Shown here: positions 10,989 through 21,509 of the stretch, piece by piece | Position numbering within the stretch: the stretch's first letter is position 1 | Layout: every line of letters starts with the position of its first letter | NCBI GenBank assembly: GCA_032622095.1 | Contig: CP136069.1 | Coordinates: 41,576,194-41,640,193, forward strand | Direction of reading: 5' to 3' | Length of the DNA stretch: 64,000 nt | Source of the DNA: Siphonodentalium dalli | Lineage: Eukaryota > Mollusca > Scaphopoda > Gadilida > Siphonodentaliidae | Position numbers and translations under genes: made by a program | The notes under the pieces: generated by a model | What the model was told of the DNA's origin: nothing | What the model saw: only the letters and a program-made list of their open reading frames with translations | The model's database searches: none

Positions 10989-12465
10989 CTAGTATTGACT
11001 ATCGATTATCAATTTCAATGATCGTGGCACCTCTGCTGATGTGGCACCTTCTCTTGCATCCTCCATTAACTTGGAGACTCCGCTGGAGTTGGTTGGTGGA
11101 CATGCCTCCTCCCTCAGGGTCGCGGCGTCCATAGCCCCCTCAGAGAAGGGCAGCGATGGTGGTTCAAGTGCAGCTGCCCTTGGTCCTGCCTCCGGTTCCG
11201 CCGGGTTCACACCATCGCTGCACCAGCCGGCCACTTGCTACAGCTACCACATCAGTGGTCCGTTTAGCTCGTAATGCCCGGTGCCCTCGGCGCATTGCCT
11301 GCTTACGCAGTTCAATGTGTCAACTGCCACTGCTTCCACTCCAGGGGATTTGACCGCACGGGTTCTGACCTGTCCTCCATTTGTCAACGTCTTTTCCGGC
11401 ATCCGTCCCTCCCGGTTTTGGGGTGGGTATGTATCCCTATTACTCACCTGTGTTCTTTCCTCCACCAGTGTGCCTCATCAAACCAGGTGACCTGGTCGGG
11501 ATACTTGCCCCTTTCCCCCCATCTCCTGGACGGACGGTGCTGTTCAGAGATTAGGACGTGCTGTCGCAACATCTCCTGGATTTGGCAGCGTTTGATGTGT
11601 GTCCGAGTTCGCCATGCCCATCCGAGAGTGCCTTCCCTGAGGGTCATTTCGGATGGGTCAGTCCTTCGGTCTTAGGATAACAATTGCGCACAATTTTGCA
11701 TGCATTACCAGCACGATACTAACAGCACAGAAAAAGGAAGAACAAACAGCGCCATTCTCTTGCTTCCTCCATTCACATGGAGCCTCCGCTGGAGTCGGTT
11801 GCGGGACATGCCTCCTCCTTATTGGTCGCGGCCTCCTGAGCCATCTGCAGAGAAGTACGCCTGTCTTCCACAACCGAAGGACTGGATGGGGCCCACATAT
11901 CAAGAACAAAAACCAACGTGTGACGATTTTTCCTCTGCCAACTCGATACAGTCTGCGCGGCAGGCTCAGGATCTGTTCGTGGTCATGCCTCCTCTATTTG
12001 TAGTCGCGGCTTCCACAACCTTCGCAGAGACGGTCAACAATGGATTTTCCTCTGCCAACTCTGTACAGTCTGCGCTGCAGGCTCGGAGTCTATCTGTTGG
12101 TGGTCATGGCTCCTCTATTTGTAGTCGCGGCTTCCACAACCTTCGCAGAGACAGGAAACAATGAATGTTCCTCTGTCCACTCGGTACAGCCTGCGCTGCA
12201 GGCTCGGAATCTGTTGGTGTTCATGCCTCCTCTATTTGTAGTCGCGGCTTCCACAACCTTCTCCGAGATGGGCAACAATGAATTTTCCTCTGTCAACTCG
12301 GTACAGCCTGCGCTGCAGGCTCGGAATCTGTTGGTGGTCATGCCTCCTCTATTTGTAGTCGCGGCTCCCGCAACCTTTGCAGCGACGAGCAGCGATGGAG
12401 GTTCTGCAGCATCTACCGCTGGTTCTGTCTCAGTCCATCCAGGTTCATTCTGTTACGGCACATAG
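10989..12465. repeat. GC-richer insert with 117-bp tandem units
   Basis: The stretch is richer in G+C than its surroundings. From about 11930 to 12400 a unit recurs with TAGTCGCGGCTTCC at 12001, 12122, 12239 and 12356 (spacings of 121, 117 and 117 bp); diverged relatives lie near 11080 and 11790. On the minus strand the 117-bp units stay in frame and read VVEAATTNRGGM...FRACSAGC (39 residues). It looks like the remnant of a coding tandem repeat, perhaps from a retroelement. No reverse transcriptase, integrase or other enzyme motif was found, so the type is unknown. Confidence 0.6.
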
Positions 12466-12809
12466 CGGTTTTTCCGAACCCTTTCTTGCCTTGGCTACCT
12501 CATTGTTCCTAGTCGCCGACAAGTGGCATTCATTCGACTGAGTGTTTTGTACAATATTACCTTCGTTCTTTGTACTTTGAGGTTTCCTCTGTCAGTCTGC
12601 TTTCTGCCATATCGCATTGCTCTGGCTATTTGCCGCATTCAGGAACTGCTCCTGAATAAGTTTCTTTCGCCTCCATTCTCACCTCCGTTCTTATCCCGCC
12701 GGGGTATTCCAGGTGTTGTTGAGACCTGTCTTTATAGTTTTGGGCCTTCTAATCTGTTATATTTTTATTCAACAATTAGGCCGCTTTTATGAGACAAACC
12801 TAGATGTAT

Positions 12810-13140
12810 TATGGACTTGATTGTGTGTGTGAACCTGATAAGTTAGTATGCGGGTGCTATATCTCACAGGGGAAATTGGCGCTCTACTCACTTAGCCGAA
12901 CATATCATGAATATCGACCGTTCAGCTCCATTGACACTATCGTCTGAACTATGCTCATTTTCAATTTTACTTCTAGATTTGGGATGTATCTTTCACTGAC
13001 CACCTAACACCATAGGATTTCATCATATAGCGTCTCGGCATTTCATTGGTGTCTAGGCGGCATGTATGCAGTCTATTTTGTTATCGTATTTGTCACAGCA
13101 CCGACTTTGAACCAAGAATATTTTCCAATTCTATGTTATC
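12810..13140. repeat. Diverged family L relic
   Basis: The string GAACCTGATAAGTTAGTATG and later CATCGTCTGAAC-like and CTTCTAGATT(T/C)GGGA segments match, in order, the left half of the family L element at 53140-53340. Ends are not preserved. Confidence 0.5.
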
Positions 13141-13448
13141 ACTCGGGCCGAGTGGTTAATATCTCTTGGCAGGCGTGATTCTAATTCTAATCTGATTTAG
13201 CGATTACCGGTACCGCTTCTCACCTTTGCGACATTTCACAATTATTGCCGCATGCCCATCGGTGCTTGAGCATACCAGTTGGCGGGTTATCACAGTTTTT
13301 GTAACTTTCTGCTAACCTACAGTATGGGTTCCCTATACCAGGCAGGCGATCTTTCCATCTTGGTCCCCTCCCTTATGTGTATGTTTTTTCTTTCCAGGGA
13401 CATGATTTCCAGTGCTCAACTCAGTCATGTTTTCCTGGTGTATCCCTG

Positions 13449-13733
13449 GTCCCCCCCCCCCCCCCCATTGGTCTGGGCCCAACGATTTCTCATATCTCCC
13501 CTGGGTCTCTCGGTCGGGCTCAAAATACTGTCAAGTCAGTCATACCGCACTGAGCATTGCCTCATTTTGTGAGATCCATTCTGAGTATTGATTCAGCTTT
13601 TCTGGTGGGGGGGGAGGTGGTGGTGTCATAACCGTGTTTTCCCCTTGGTGCCCCTTTTGCATGTATTATGGGCCAGTCAACATCCTCTGGATGTCATGCT
13701 AGTGCTGCTTCATCCTCTAAGGAGGGGGGGGGG
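13449..13733. repeat. Poly-C and poly-G homopolymer runs
   Basis: A C run at about 13449-13466, a G run near 13606-13613 and another at 13722-13735 lie within 300 bp. These are likely polymorphic and may be inaccurate in length. Confidence 0.8.
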
Positions 13734-14046
13734 GGGTAGGTTCCTTTATCCTATTAGGTACATGAATGAATGAGTTATCCCCCTTGCCTATGACCAATGT
13801 TCATCCTGGACACCTTCACCATGTGATCATTACTAGTAGGGCACATGAAGTACGTGGTGTTTCCTTTTAGGAGGCTCAGTTGTTTTTGAGTTTATCTGAA
13901 CTATTACATATGGGACACAATGATCTATTTTTTGGCACATGTCTACCAAGAAATCTTTTTGGTACAGGATGCAGGTCTTTTCTTCATGGACATAGTCGGA
14001 TTATCTGCCTTGTGGCCGCCTCCTCTTCAAGAAATCTAATTATAAC

Positions 14047-14440
14047 CGTTAGTTTCAGTGTCCAAGATATATTTGACGGAGATATAATATTTTTTTACCC
14101 CAAATATGTATCTCCTATAATAAATATCTTGGACACTGAACACAGCAAGGGCCCACCCAGTTGGGATCAACATTCCCGCCCCGCGCACTCGGTCAAACGC
14201 ATCAAACACACAGGAGGAAGAAATTAAAATCAATGAGGTCTTGTCTTTCAATCGCTGTTATAGTGAAAGGACTCGCATGATTGGTCCAAAGATATAATCG
14301 CCATTAATTGGCATTTGACAAGTGCGCGTACTCGAAGTATTGCGTACCGACTTCTAGAAATCTTACAAGCAAGAAATATAATACCATTAATTTCAGTGTC
14401 CAAGATATTTATTATAGGAGATACATATTTTGGGTAAAAA
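14047..14440. mobile_element. Palindromic element with TTCAGTGTCCAAGATAT ends
   Basis: TTTCAGTGTCCAAGATAT at 14052 is mirrored by ATATCTTGGACACTGAA at about 14123-14139, with an inner pair around TACCCCAAATATGTATCTCC. The same end occurs again at 14394-14440. A related end with TCCGTCAAAGATATCTTGGA occurs near 16628. Confidence 0.55.
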
Positions 14441-14530
14441 AATATTATCTGAACATTTCCTACGGGATAACTACTGATCAATGAGTGTTTAGTATAGAAA
14501 GGTTTAAGAGGTCTTGCCTTTGGGAACATA

Positions 14531-14740
14531 CAGTAATGCACTAAATAATCGACTCCATAACCACAGCAGAATTATGGGTAATTTTTCAGGATTTAGTCGG
14601 AAATATGGCTTGTTGCCATTCATCGGAAAACTCTGTGAGAGCTTTCCGATGAATGGCAACAAGCCATATTTCCGACTAAATCCTGAAAAATACCCATAAT
14701 TCTGCTGTGGTTAAGGCGTCGATTATTTAGGGCATTACTG
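14531..14740. mobile_element. Family A foldback (A1), full palindrome
   Basis: TA|CAGTAATGC...GCATTACTG|TA encloses a near-perfect ~100-bp inverted repeat whose centre is GGAAAACTCTGTGAGAGCTTTCC. TA flanks and length suggest a Tc1/mariner-type MITE that lacks any non-palindromic core. It lies 77 bp upstream of WASHC2 exon 4. Confidence 0.88.
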
Positions 14741-14817
14741 TAATTACCCAGGGAGATGGTGCTGGATCAGATACAGAGGCTTCTGATTATAAACAATCAT
14801 CTTCTTTCTCCTTTCAG

Positions 14818-14893
14818 CCTGCAAAAATGCCATCTCCTCCCAGAGAAAAGCCACATCTTGAAATTAAGAAATCTAACGACAGTACTGAAAATG
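14818..14893 (+). CDS. WASHC2: WASHC2 exon 4 (residues 82-107)
   Basis: The acceptor CTCCTTTCAG is followed by PAKMPSPPREKPHLEIKK and SNDSTEN, then the donor G|GTTTGT (phase 0 to 1). It is a Pro/Lys-rich linker with no LFa core. Assignment rests on phase continuity with exon 5 and on intron signals. Confidence 0.82.
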
Positions 14894-15002
14894 GTTTGTA
14901 TATTAGCTACTCAAATTAATTATATAAAATAACACATTCGGAATAAGAATTTCTCCCTGAAAGATGATATCTTGCTTGATATTGAATTTTCTATCTCTTT
15001 AT

Positions 15003-15249
15003 TTAACCCTTTCTTTACTAAATAGATTCTTCCATGAGTTATAAAAGTATAGATTGAATTGGTCTATTAATAATCTCTAGGGAAGTTCAGAAAATATAAG
15101 CAGGCGACAGATAAGTGCAGAATGATTCCTATTAATTTGTGGGAAATGTTCAGATAATAGGTTCAACAAACAGCCTTTGGTTTTGTTGAACTTATTATCT
15201 GAGCGCTAAGGGTTCAACTCATCAATGAGTATTAGTATAGAAAGGGTTA
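15003..15249. mobile_element. Family D MITE (TTAA plus CCCTTTCT ends)
   Basis: TTAACCCTTTCTTTAC at the left and ATAGAAAGGGTTA at the right. An internal stem pairs GTTCAGATAATAGGTTCAAC with GTTGAACTTATTATCTGA. The same plan is seen at 27590, 31130, 32527, 32773 and 43515. Confidence 0.8.
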
Positions 15250-16249
15250 GTATAGTTTTGATGTTTTAGGGGGGGGGGGGGTTAGCAATACTTATTTTGT
15301 TGTCTGTTTTTCAATACAAAGAAGACATTCTATGGTATATTGGTATATATATATGTATAGTTTATTTGTCATATTTTTTTAAACAGAACAAAGCATAAAA
15401 CTGTGTTACATTAGATTTTGTATGTTGTTGTTGTAATATGAGGTCTGGAACTCTGAATATATCATTAAAAATGTACCAGGGATTTTTCGAACCTTTTTGG
15501 GAATGGGTCCTGGAACCTTTCCATTGGGAAATTTGCTCCACAGAGGCTTATATTTGGGCATTTCTGAGACTAATAGAAATTATAGATAGTCATTGTAAAA
15601 ATAAGTGTAATCAAACAGTTTAATGCTTATTTAAGCTTGTTTATTCCTATTTTATGTGAATTTTATGAGTATAACTTGGATGAAAAAGGGGGAAGTCTAT
15701 TTTTTTTCACAAACCAAGATAATTTTTGTGAAATGGGAATTTTAGGGTCACAAATTGGGGGGAAAATACAGACTTGTTGTCATTGAGAACGGGGTCCCAC
15801 AAAATCCCTCTGTAAGGACGTTTTGATAATAAGTTCACCCAATAGTTTTAGGAGAGGTTATACATAAGTGGGTCGCACATGTTCTCTGATCCCATTTGAA
15901 ATTTGTATTATATGTAATACTTTTTGGAAATAGAATACATTTAAGACGACAGTGTATTGAACTCATCATCTAATTAGCGATACAAATAATTGAATGGTAA
16001 TCCTTAGGGTGTTTCTCAGTCTGCAGTCTGTTTAATGGCAACAAATCTCTTGGTGTCAATTCTGCTGTATAAAAGCATAATACTTGGGTGAAAGATAGGT
16101 CTCTGCAGATCTCAAAACCTGTTCGAATAAAATTTTGAATCAAATATTCAAATTTTGTTTGAATTAATTCAAATTTTTAATTTTGATTAGTGAGATAATA
16201 TGTTACTGATATTCAGAGGTTTCTCTCAGTCAGTAATTTCCATTTGCAG

Positions 16250-16332
16250 ATCATTTGTTTGATGACAATTACGATGATGATGGTAGTGATGATGAAGAAA
16301 TCTTTGGATCCAGGAGATCATCCAAGACTCCC
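16250..16332 (+). CDS. WASHC2: WASHC2 exon 5 (residues 107-134)
   Basis: The acceptor CCATTTGCAG is followed by DHLFDDNYDDDGSDDEEIF and GSRRSSKTP, then the donor CCC|GTAAGT (phase 1 to 0). This is a textbook bipartite LFa motif (LF, a run of acidic residues, IF), as used by FAM21 to bind VPS35. The strongest single-exon evidence for the gene identity outside the C-terminal exons. Confidence 0.93.
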
Positions 16333-17574
16333 GTAAGTATAGTTAGTAGCAAAATCAGAGTATTAAGGAATGTGGACTGCTGCCACCCACTGCTGGTCCA
16401 CCAACTCCAGTCCGGGACTTTCAGGTCCAGTCTATTTTTTGTTTGTATAAGGATTTTTCACAGAAAATTAATTGAAACTATCAGAATTGTAATTTGTGCT
16501 TGAAGTGATATATAGAGGACATCCTGGGACATCTAGTGTTTTTAGTGGATACCGAAAATAATTTCATGACTTTCAGTTACATTTTTATTTTTTTGCTTTC
16601 AGCGAGGGACAATTTAAAAAATGTATCTCCGTCAAAGATATCTTGGACTCTGAACTATTGGTTATCATTCATGCTTAGTATGTCACAGAATATTTAAAAA
16701 GAAAACGTTTCATTTCCATAGGCAACGAAATGGTATGAAATGGAACATTATCCAACACTTGTCAAATCGAAAGTAATTCTCACTGACCATATGCCCTCCA
16801 TTTCTTATAAAAGGAATGATCAACATAATGCCTAGTCATTGTTTGCTCTGTGCTTTTTAGAAATTAAGCTTCGACCAAGTACCTCAGGACTTAAAAACTC
16901 CGTAAAATTTAGCGAGAATCACACCATTTTTACAGCGGATCAGCTGTCTGTTACGCAATACAAACTTCATATAATGATTCTGTATCTCGTCAGATTTTAA
17001 GCCCTGATCCATGCATGGTTTGCACTGGGTGCCTTTCAAATTTGACTTGTCAAATATGCAGCCCTCGAAATTAGGGAAGATGATCCATGAAAAATTTAAT
17101 TCTTGACAATGTTCAATTTCACATGTTTCCCCTGTGTTTCCCTCGACATTTCTTATTGCTGTGACCAATTTCGAGGACTGAATCTGCCCCAGCTGACTGC
17201 CTTCCTTCTGGACTAGAGTAGCTTCTCTGTTTACCTAACTTCAACTTTTTTCTATAATCCATCGGTGAGCATATAATAACTGATAATTCTGTATGGTCTG
17301 AAGGTTTTCTACCATCCGTTTGGCTGCATTTGCCGTTTTTTCAAAAACTGATGGAGATCATGAAACAGAGTTTGCATGTCTATTCAGCACATCAATAATA
17401 TCAAACTCATGCACCTTTTCATGGTACATCAGATAGGCTCAAATTATTACTAAATTAATATGTACTAAAGGTGGACAAAACTTTTTAAACTGTATCGAAG
17501 AAGTGACAGAAGATGTGATTCATTAATCATATATTGGCAACTATTATATGATTTAAATGCATGCTGTAGTTTGC

Positions 17575-18043
17575 TTAAAAGCCCATTTAATTTTCGAATC
17601 ACAGATTAGTTTTTTTATAGTGTCTTGATATACAGCTTTAATAACAATCTATGACATGAAATATGATTAAAATACTATAATTCATTGTCATTTGGAATGC
17701 TTGTGTCTCATAGGGTGCCCATAGAGTAATAGAAAATAGCTGAAATCATAGAATCATTTCCCCCGTTTCACTCCCAGAATGCAACATAATTCAAACTAAG
17801 ATATAGAGTTATTCCCCTTCCATTGAAAATAATAGACTTTGCAGTACAGTCCAGATTAAACTTAAGCACAGAAAACACATCGTTACTGCAACAAAAACAA
17901 CATGTTCATAGTTTATTACATCGGATAAGTTAAAAATACAATGTTTTGGAGCTTCCTCTTTCAAATGGTATATACTATGGCATATATTTTGTATAATTTG
18001 TTCTGGGGGTTCGATAATTAAGTGGGCCTTTAATTTACTGTTC
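17575..18043 (-). mobile_element. Family F MITE, copy 1 (reverse orientation)
   Basis: TTAA-flanked; read on the minus strand it begins TTAAAGGCCCACTTAATT and contains TTATTTTCAATGGAAGGGGA. Full-length and matched by 29873-30308 and 52668-53033. It serves as the intact reference for the interrupted copy at 52668. Confidence 0.82.
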
Positions 18044-18189
18044 AATGATATATGCATATATTATGTCAGACAAACGTTAATAAAATAAATCCCTCATTTT
18101 TTTACTCATAAAATGCTTGCCTCACAATTTCACATAAGTTTCTGATAAATTCATATTTCAGCAAAGGTTATAACAACTATCTTTTCCAG

Positions 18190-18307
18190 AAAACTGCTCC
18201 AGCTAAGTTGTTGTCTGGACAAAAGAAACCTGCTGGGGCTGTATCGATGTTTGGAGGCGTCGATCCGTTTGGTGCCCAAAAGAAACAGAGTTCTCCAGAA
18301 CCGATTA
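18190..18307 (+). CDS. WASHC2: WASHC2 exon 6 (residues 135-174)
   Basis: The acceptor ATCTTTTCCAG is followed by KTAPAKLLSGQ, KKPAGAVSMFGGVDP, then FGAQKKQSSPEPI, and the donor A|GTCAGT (phase 0 to 1). It is a paralogue of exon 2 (same core, same phases). The donor was chosen because phase 1 is needed to join exon 7 as SETIKEEV. Confidence 0.9.
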
Positions 18308-18399
18308 GTCAGTACAAGTTTTATCAAATGGGACAAGTTGTTTCATTATTGGTTAAATTACATCGAAATATAGAAATTTTAGGTCAAAAGTAGATGGTA

Positions 18400-19430
18400 T
18401 ATGCACAATTAATATAAAGCACTTATTGTATAAAAACAGTTAAGGTTTTTCTTGTGACAGAAACAAGTAAAGTTTCTTCTTTGGGCACAATGTAATTCAT
18501 AGTACATGCTGAATAACACACTACACAAATATGAAGTAATCTATCAAATATCTAAATATGGAATCCACTTAAGTGCAAATATTTGTATTTATCCCACATG
18601 GTCATATGATAACAAAGAAAGGTTTGCCCGAATGACTACCTTTAATAATGAATGAACAGAAATTAGAACAGGTAGCTGAAACATGTTGGTCTAAACTTTA
18701 GGATTTCATCTATTGCAAATTTACTACCCCTTTTTTGGTCCCACAAGTGCCATGTCACAGAATAGAAAAGCTACCACGCAACAGAGTGGAGTCCCTAAAG
18801 CATGGGAACATATGCTGTCCTGTCCAACTGGACCTGAAAATAACTAGAAATATGGGTTTAGTAAAGTTTAGTTAAGGAAATTTAAATGTCAAAGTCGAAT
18901 TGCACCTCAAGGGTGGGAGGGCGGTAGCAAAATAAACAGACTTATTATCTGAATTCGGAGCCCACAAAAAAGGCTGTGACATTGTACTGTCCATATTAAG
19001 CCACTTCTGAAATATACGTCCTTTATCAGACTGGCCAAGGGCCTTCAATTAATGATTGCTTTGATGAAAGATAAGTTTATGTATGTCGTAAGTATGACAT
19101 AAACCAGAATTGAGAAGGAAGTCACAAACCCAGTACTGTTGTCAATTAACATTCATGTATCACTGATCGCACTTTATTTTAGTGAATTCGCTTGCACGTG
19201 TTAATGACGTAGGATCTTGCATCAGTTCTATTTTAGTTATATAAACACTGATGCACATGTTTAATCTGAGGGATAAATTCTGTCATTGTGTCGACTCTGT
19301 CGGCCATAAAATAATATGGTACAATCAAGACAATGGTTTTCATCACCTCAAGCACGCGTAACACCTATTCTTCAAACTGCATTTAAATTGGTTAAAATTA
19401 TTCTAGTCTGAACAAAGTGACATTGAGTGG
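18400..19430. other. Intron sequence, nothing recognised
   Basis: There is no exon with a usable phase, and no TE end that recurs in the window. ORFs are short. Confidence 0.55.
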
Positions 19431-19433
19431 CTA

Positions 19434-19555
19434 CAGTTATGCCCTAAAGTGAGAGCTTTCCGATGAATAGCAACAAGCCATATTTCCGACTAAATCCTGA
19501 AAAATTACCCATAATTCTGCTGTGGTTAAGGAGTCAATTATTTAGGGAATTACTG
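19434..19555. mobile_element. Family A element, internally deleted (A2)
   Basis: Both ends are present (CAGTTATGCCCTAAA left, AGGGAATTACTG right), but only one arm remains between them (GAGAGCTTTCCGATGAAT onward). A one-armed copy like this cannot fold back. Confidence 0.8.
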
Positions 19556-19856
19556 TACTTACTAATATCTGTTTTCATTTGAGAAATATTTACATAGCCC
19601 ATGTGTGTTATACAAAATCCTGTCCGGTGATTGGTTAACCACCAATTGGGTCAGTCATGTGTTTTATATCCCAATAAAAAACATCATCAACATCACATTT
19701 TGTTGACCTAGATTACTGCAAGAAGTAGATAGAATAACTGGGCATGTTTTTAAGTGCTTGGCCATAGACTAAATGATCAATGGTTTATTTTGTGCGAAAC
19801 AATACCATTGGTGGAATTTGGCACACTTTTTCTATGCATGTTAGTTTTAAAACGGG

Positions 19857-20095
19857 ACATATTATGTTATTAGTCTGTCTGTCTGTCTATCCCTCCGTCC
19901 GTTCGCTTTTGGTTTCCAGAGGATAACTTTATCGACTCACCTGAATGGAATGAAACTTGTTATGCAGGTTTACTAGCCTAAAATACAGGTCAAGTTAGAA
20001 TCTGGGTTCCGCCTGCCAATATTTACCTGAGTTATGTCCCTTTGTTGGAATAGCTACAGATGTCTTGCCATGCCCTAGCAATGCTCTTGTTCCAA
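19857..20095. repeat. Family R-like repeat fragment
   Basis: It opens with a GTCTGTCTGTC/TCCGTCCG tract, then GAGGATAACTTTATCGACTC, GGTCAAGTTAGAATCTGGGT and TGAGTTATGTCCCTTTG, ending AATGCTCTTGTT. Order and ends match the longer repeat at 21617-22592. Confidence 0.65.
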
Positions 20096-20507
20096 AATAA
20101 CAATTCCTGGTTTTCAAGACAAAAACTAATTTGTCCTATCAAAGTGAATTTGTATGAACTAATAAAGCATTGAGTGTACCAGATAACAAAACCAGATTTC
20201 AACTCAAGTTTGATTAACAGTTTGATTTAATTCAGTTTTTAGAACTATTTTTTTCTGCTTAAAAGCATGTCATGTATTTTTTGACTTATGAATTATCTCC
20301 CTTTAAATTACATATAGTTCCAAAAAGTTGTCTAGTTTACTATGAATGCAGTTCCGTCGGAGCAAGTCTTTTGAATATCCAGCTTTGAGGATCTTTGATG
20401 TCTGTCAGTGCGGAAAAATATTGGTTACCGCAGCACCATCTTAAGCTTGTGTCATTATTAAATGTCCACTTCCAACAATATTGTAGCTGATAGCTGCTCT
20501 TTTGCAG

Positions 20508-20560
20508 GTGAAACGATAAAGGAAGAAGTTTCTGACCGAATTGCTATCATACCTTCTCCT
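20508..20560 (+). CDS. WASHC2: WASHC2 exon 7 (residues 174-191), donor triplicated downstream
   Basis: The acceptor CTTTTGCAG is followed by SETIKEEVSDRIAIIPSP (the first Ser is shared with exon 6), then the donor CCT|GTAAGT (phase 1 to 0). The last 18 coding bases, the donor and 39 intron bases are repeated twice more at a period of 63 bp, giving further donors at 20624 and 20687. The frame remains open through all copies, so use of a later donor would add 21 or 42 residues. Confidence 0.87.
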
Positions 20561-20730
20561 GTAAGTTATCTCACTCTATGTATTTATGTGATCTATAATT
20601 TAAGTGCTATCATACCTTCTCCCGTAAGTTATCTCACTCTATGTATTTATGTGATCTATAATTTAAGTGCTATCATACCTTCTCCCGTAAGTTATCTTAC
20701 TCTATGTATTTATGTGATCTATAATTTAGT
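20543..20730 (+). repeat. 63-bp tandem triplication of exon end plus donor
   Basis: GCTATCATACCTTCTCC begins at 20543, 20606 and 20669, each copy followed by GTAAGTTATCT and TATGTATTTATGTGATC. Copies differ at about two bases. The unit length is a multiple of three and the unit has no stop in the WASHC2 frame. Confidence 0.95.
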
Positions 20731-20871
20731 TTATTCATTCTAACATAACTTTTGGCCCAAAGCCCTTTCTCAATGTTAAAGAGAGTTTTGCTAGATTTAG
20801 AATTTTCTGCCTGTTTATTTTATACATTTTCAATAATTTAGAATGACACTAACAATTACTGCATAACCTAG

Positions 20872-21312
20872 CCTGAGTTTAGTGTACCTGTCATTTGCAG
20901 AATGAGGTCCCCAGAGGGTGAATTTAGTGGGCTAGCATCATCAAATTCACCCTCTGGGGGCCTCATTTTGCATGGCCTCATCTGCTATTGGAGACATAGA
21001 CTCAGATTGAAGTTTCCAAATGGTGAATATTGTGATGTAGATCCATTGGGAACCTCGATTATGCAATGTGCCATCCACCAATTTGTAGGTATAGAGAAAC
21101 TAAACTAAAAAAGAAATAGAATCTATGTGAAGAAGTTTCTATATAAATTTGATAATAAAGAGACTTTCCAGAGAAGATGAGGCCTAAGCAAAATGAGGTC
21201 CCCAGAGGGTGAATTTAGTGATGCTAGCCTTCTATGCGGGATAGCATCACTAAATCCAGACGCTGGGGACCTCATTCTGCAAATGGCAGGCACACTAAAC
21301 TCAGGCTTGTGC
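20872..21312. mobile_element. Family C MITE, copy 5
   Basis: AGCCTGAGTTTAGTGTACC at the left and CACACTAAACTCAGGCTTG at the right; two hairpins around GAATGAGGTCCCCAGAGGG. The left hairpin loop is shortened. Confidence 0.83.
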
Positions 21313-21509
21313 ATAACTTCATACTTTATAAGTCTACTTCATATATCATGTGTAAATACTCATGACCGAAGGAAATGGTGGGTATACTGGATTACATGTG
21401 TATGATCCTCAGTCCATCCATCAGGGCAGGGCATCCTTCTGTCCATACATTCTTTGAGCTGCACATCTGTCCGTCCATCCAGGCAGATATTCCCGTCAAA
21501 GATACATTA

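Noticed and set aside
13141-13210. GGGCCGAGTGGTTAA resembling a tRNA-Ser/Leu A box
   Set aside because: No B box (GGTTCGAATCC) at the right distance and no acceptor stem. It may be chance or a decayed tRNA-derived SINE.
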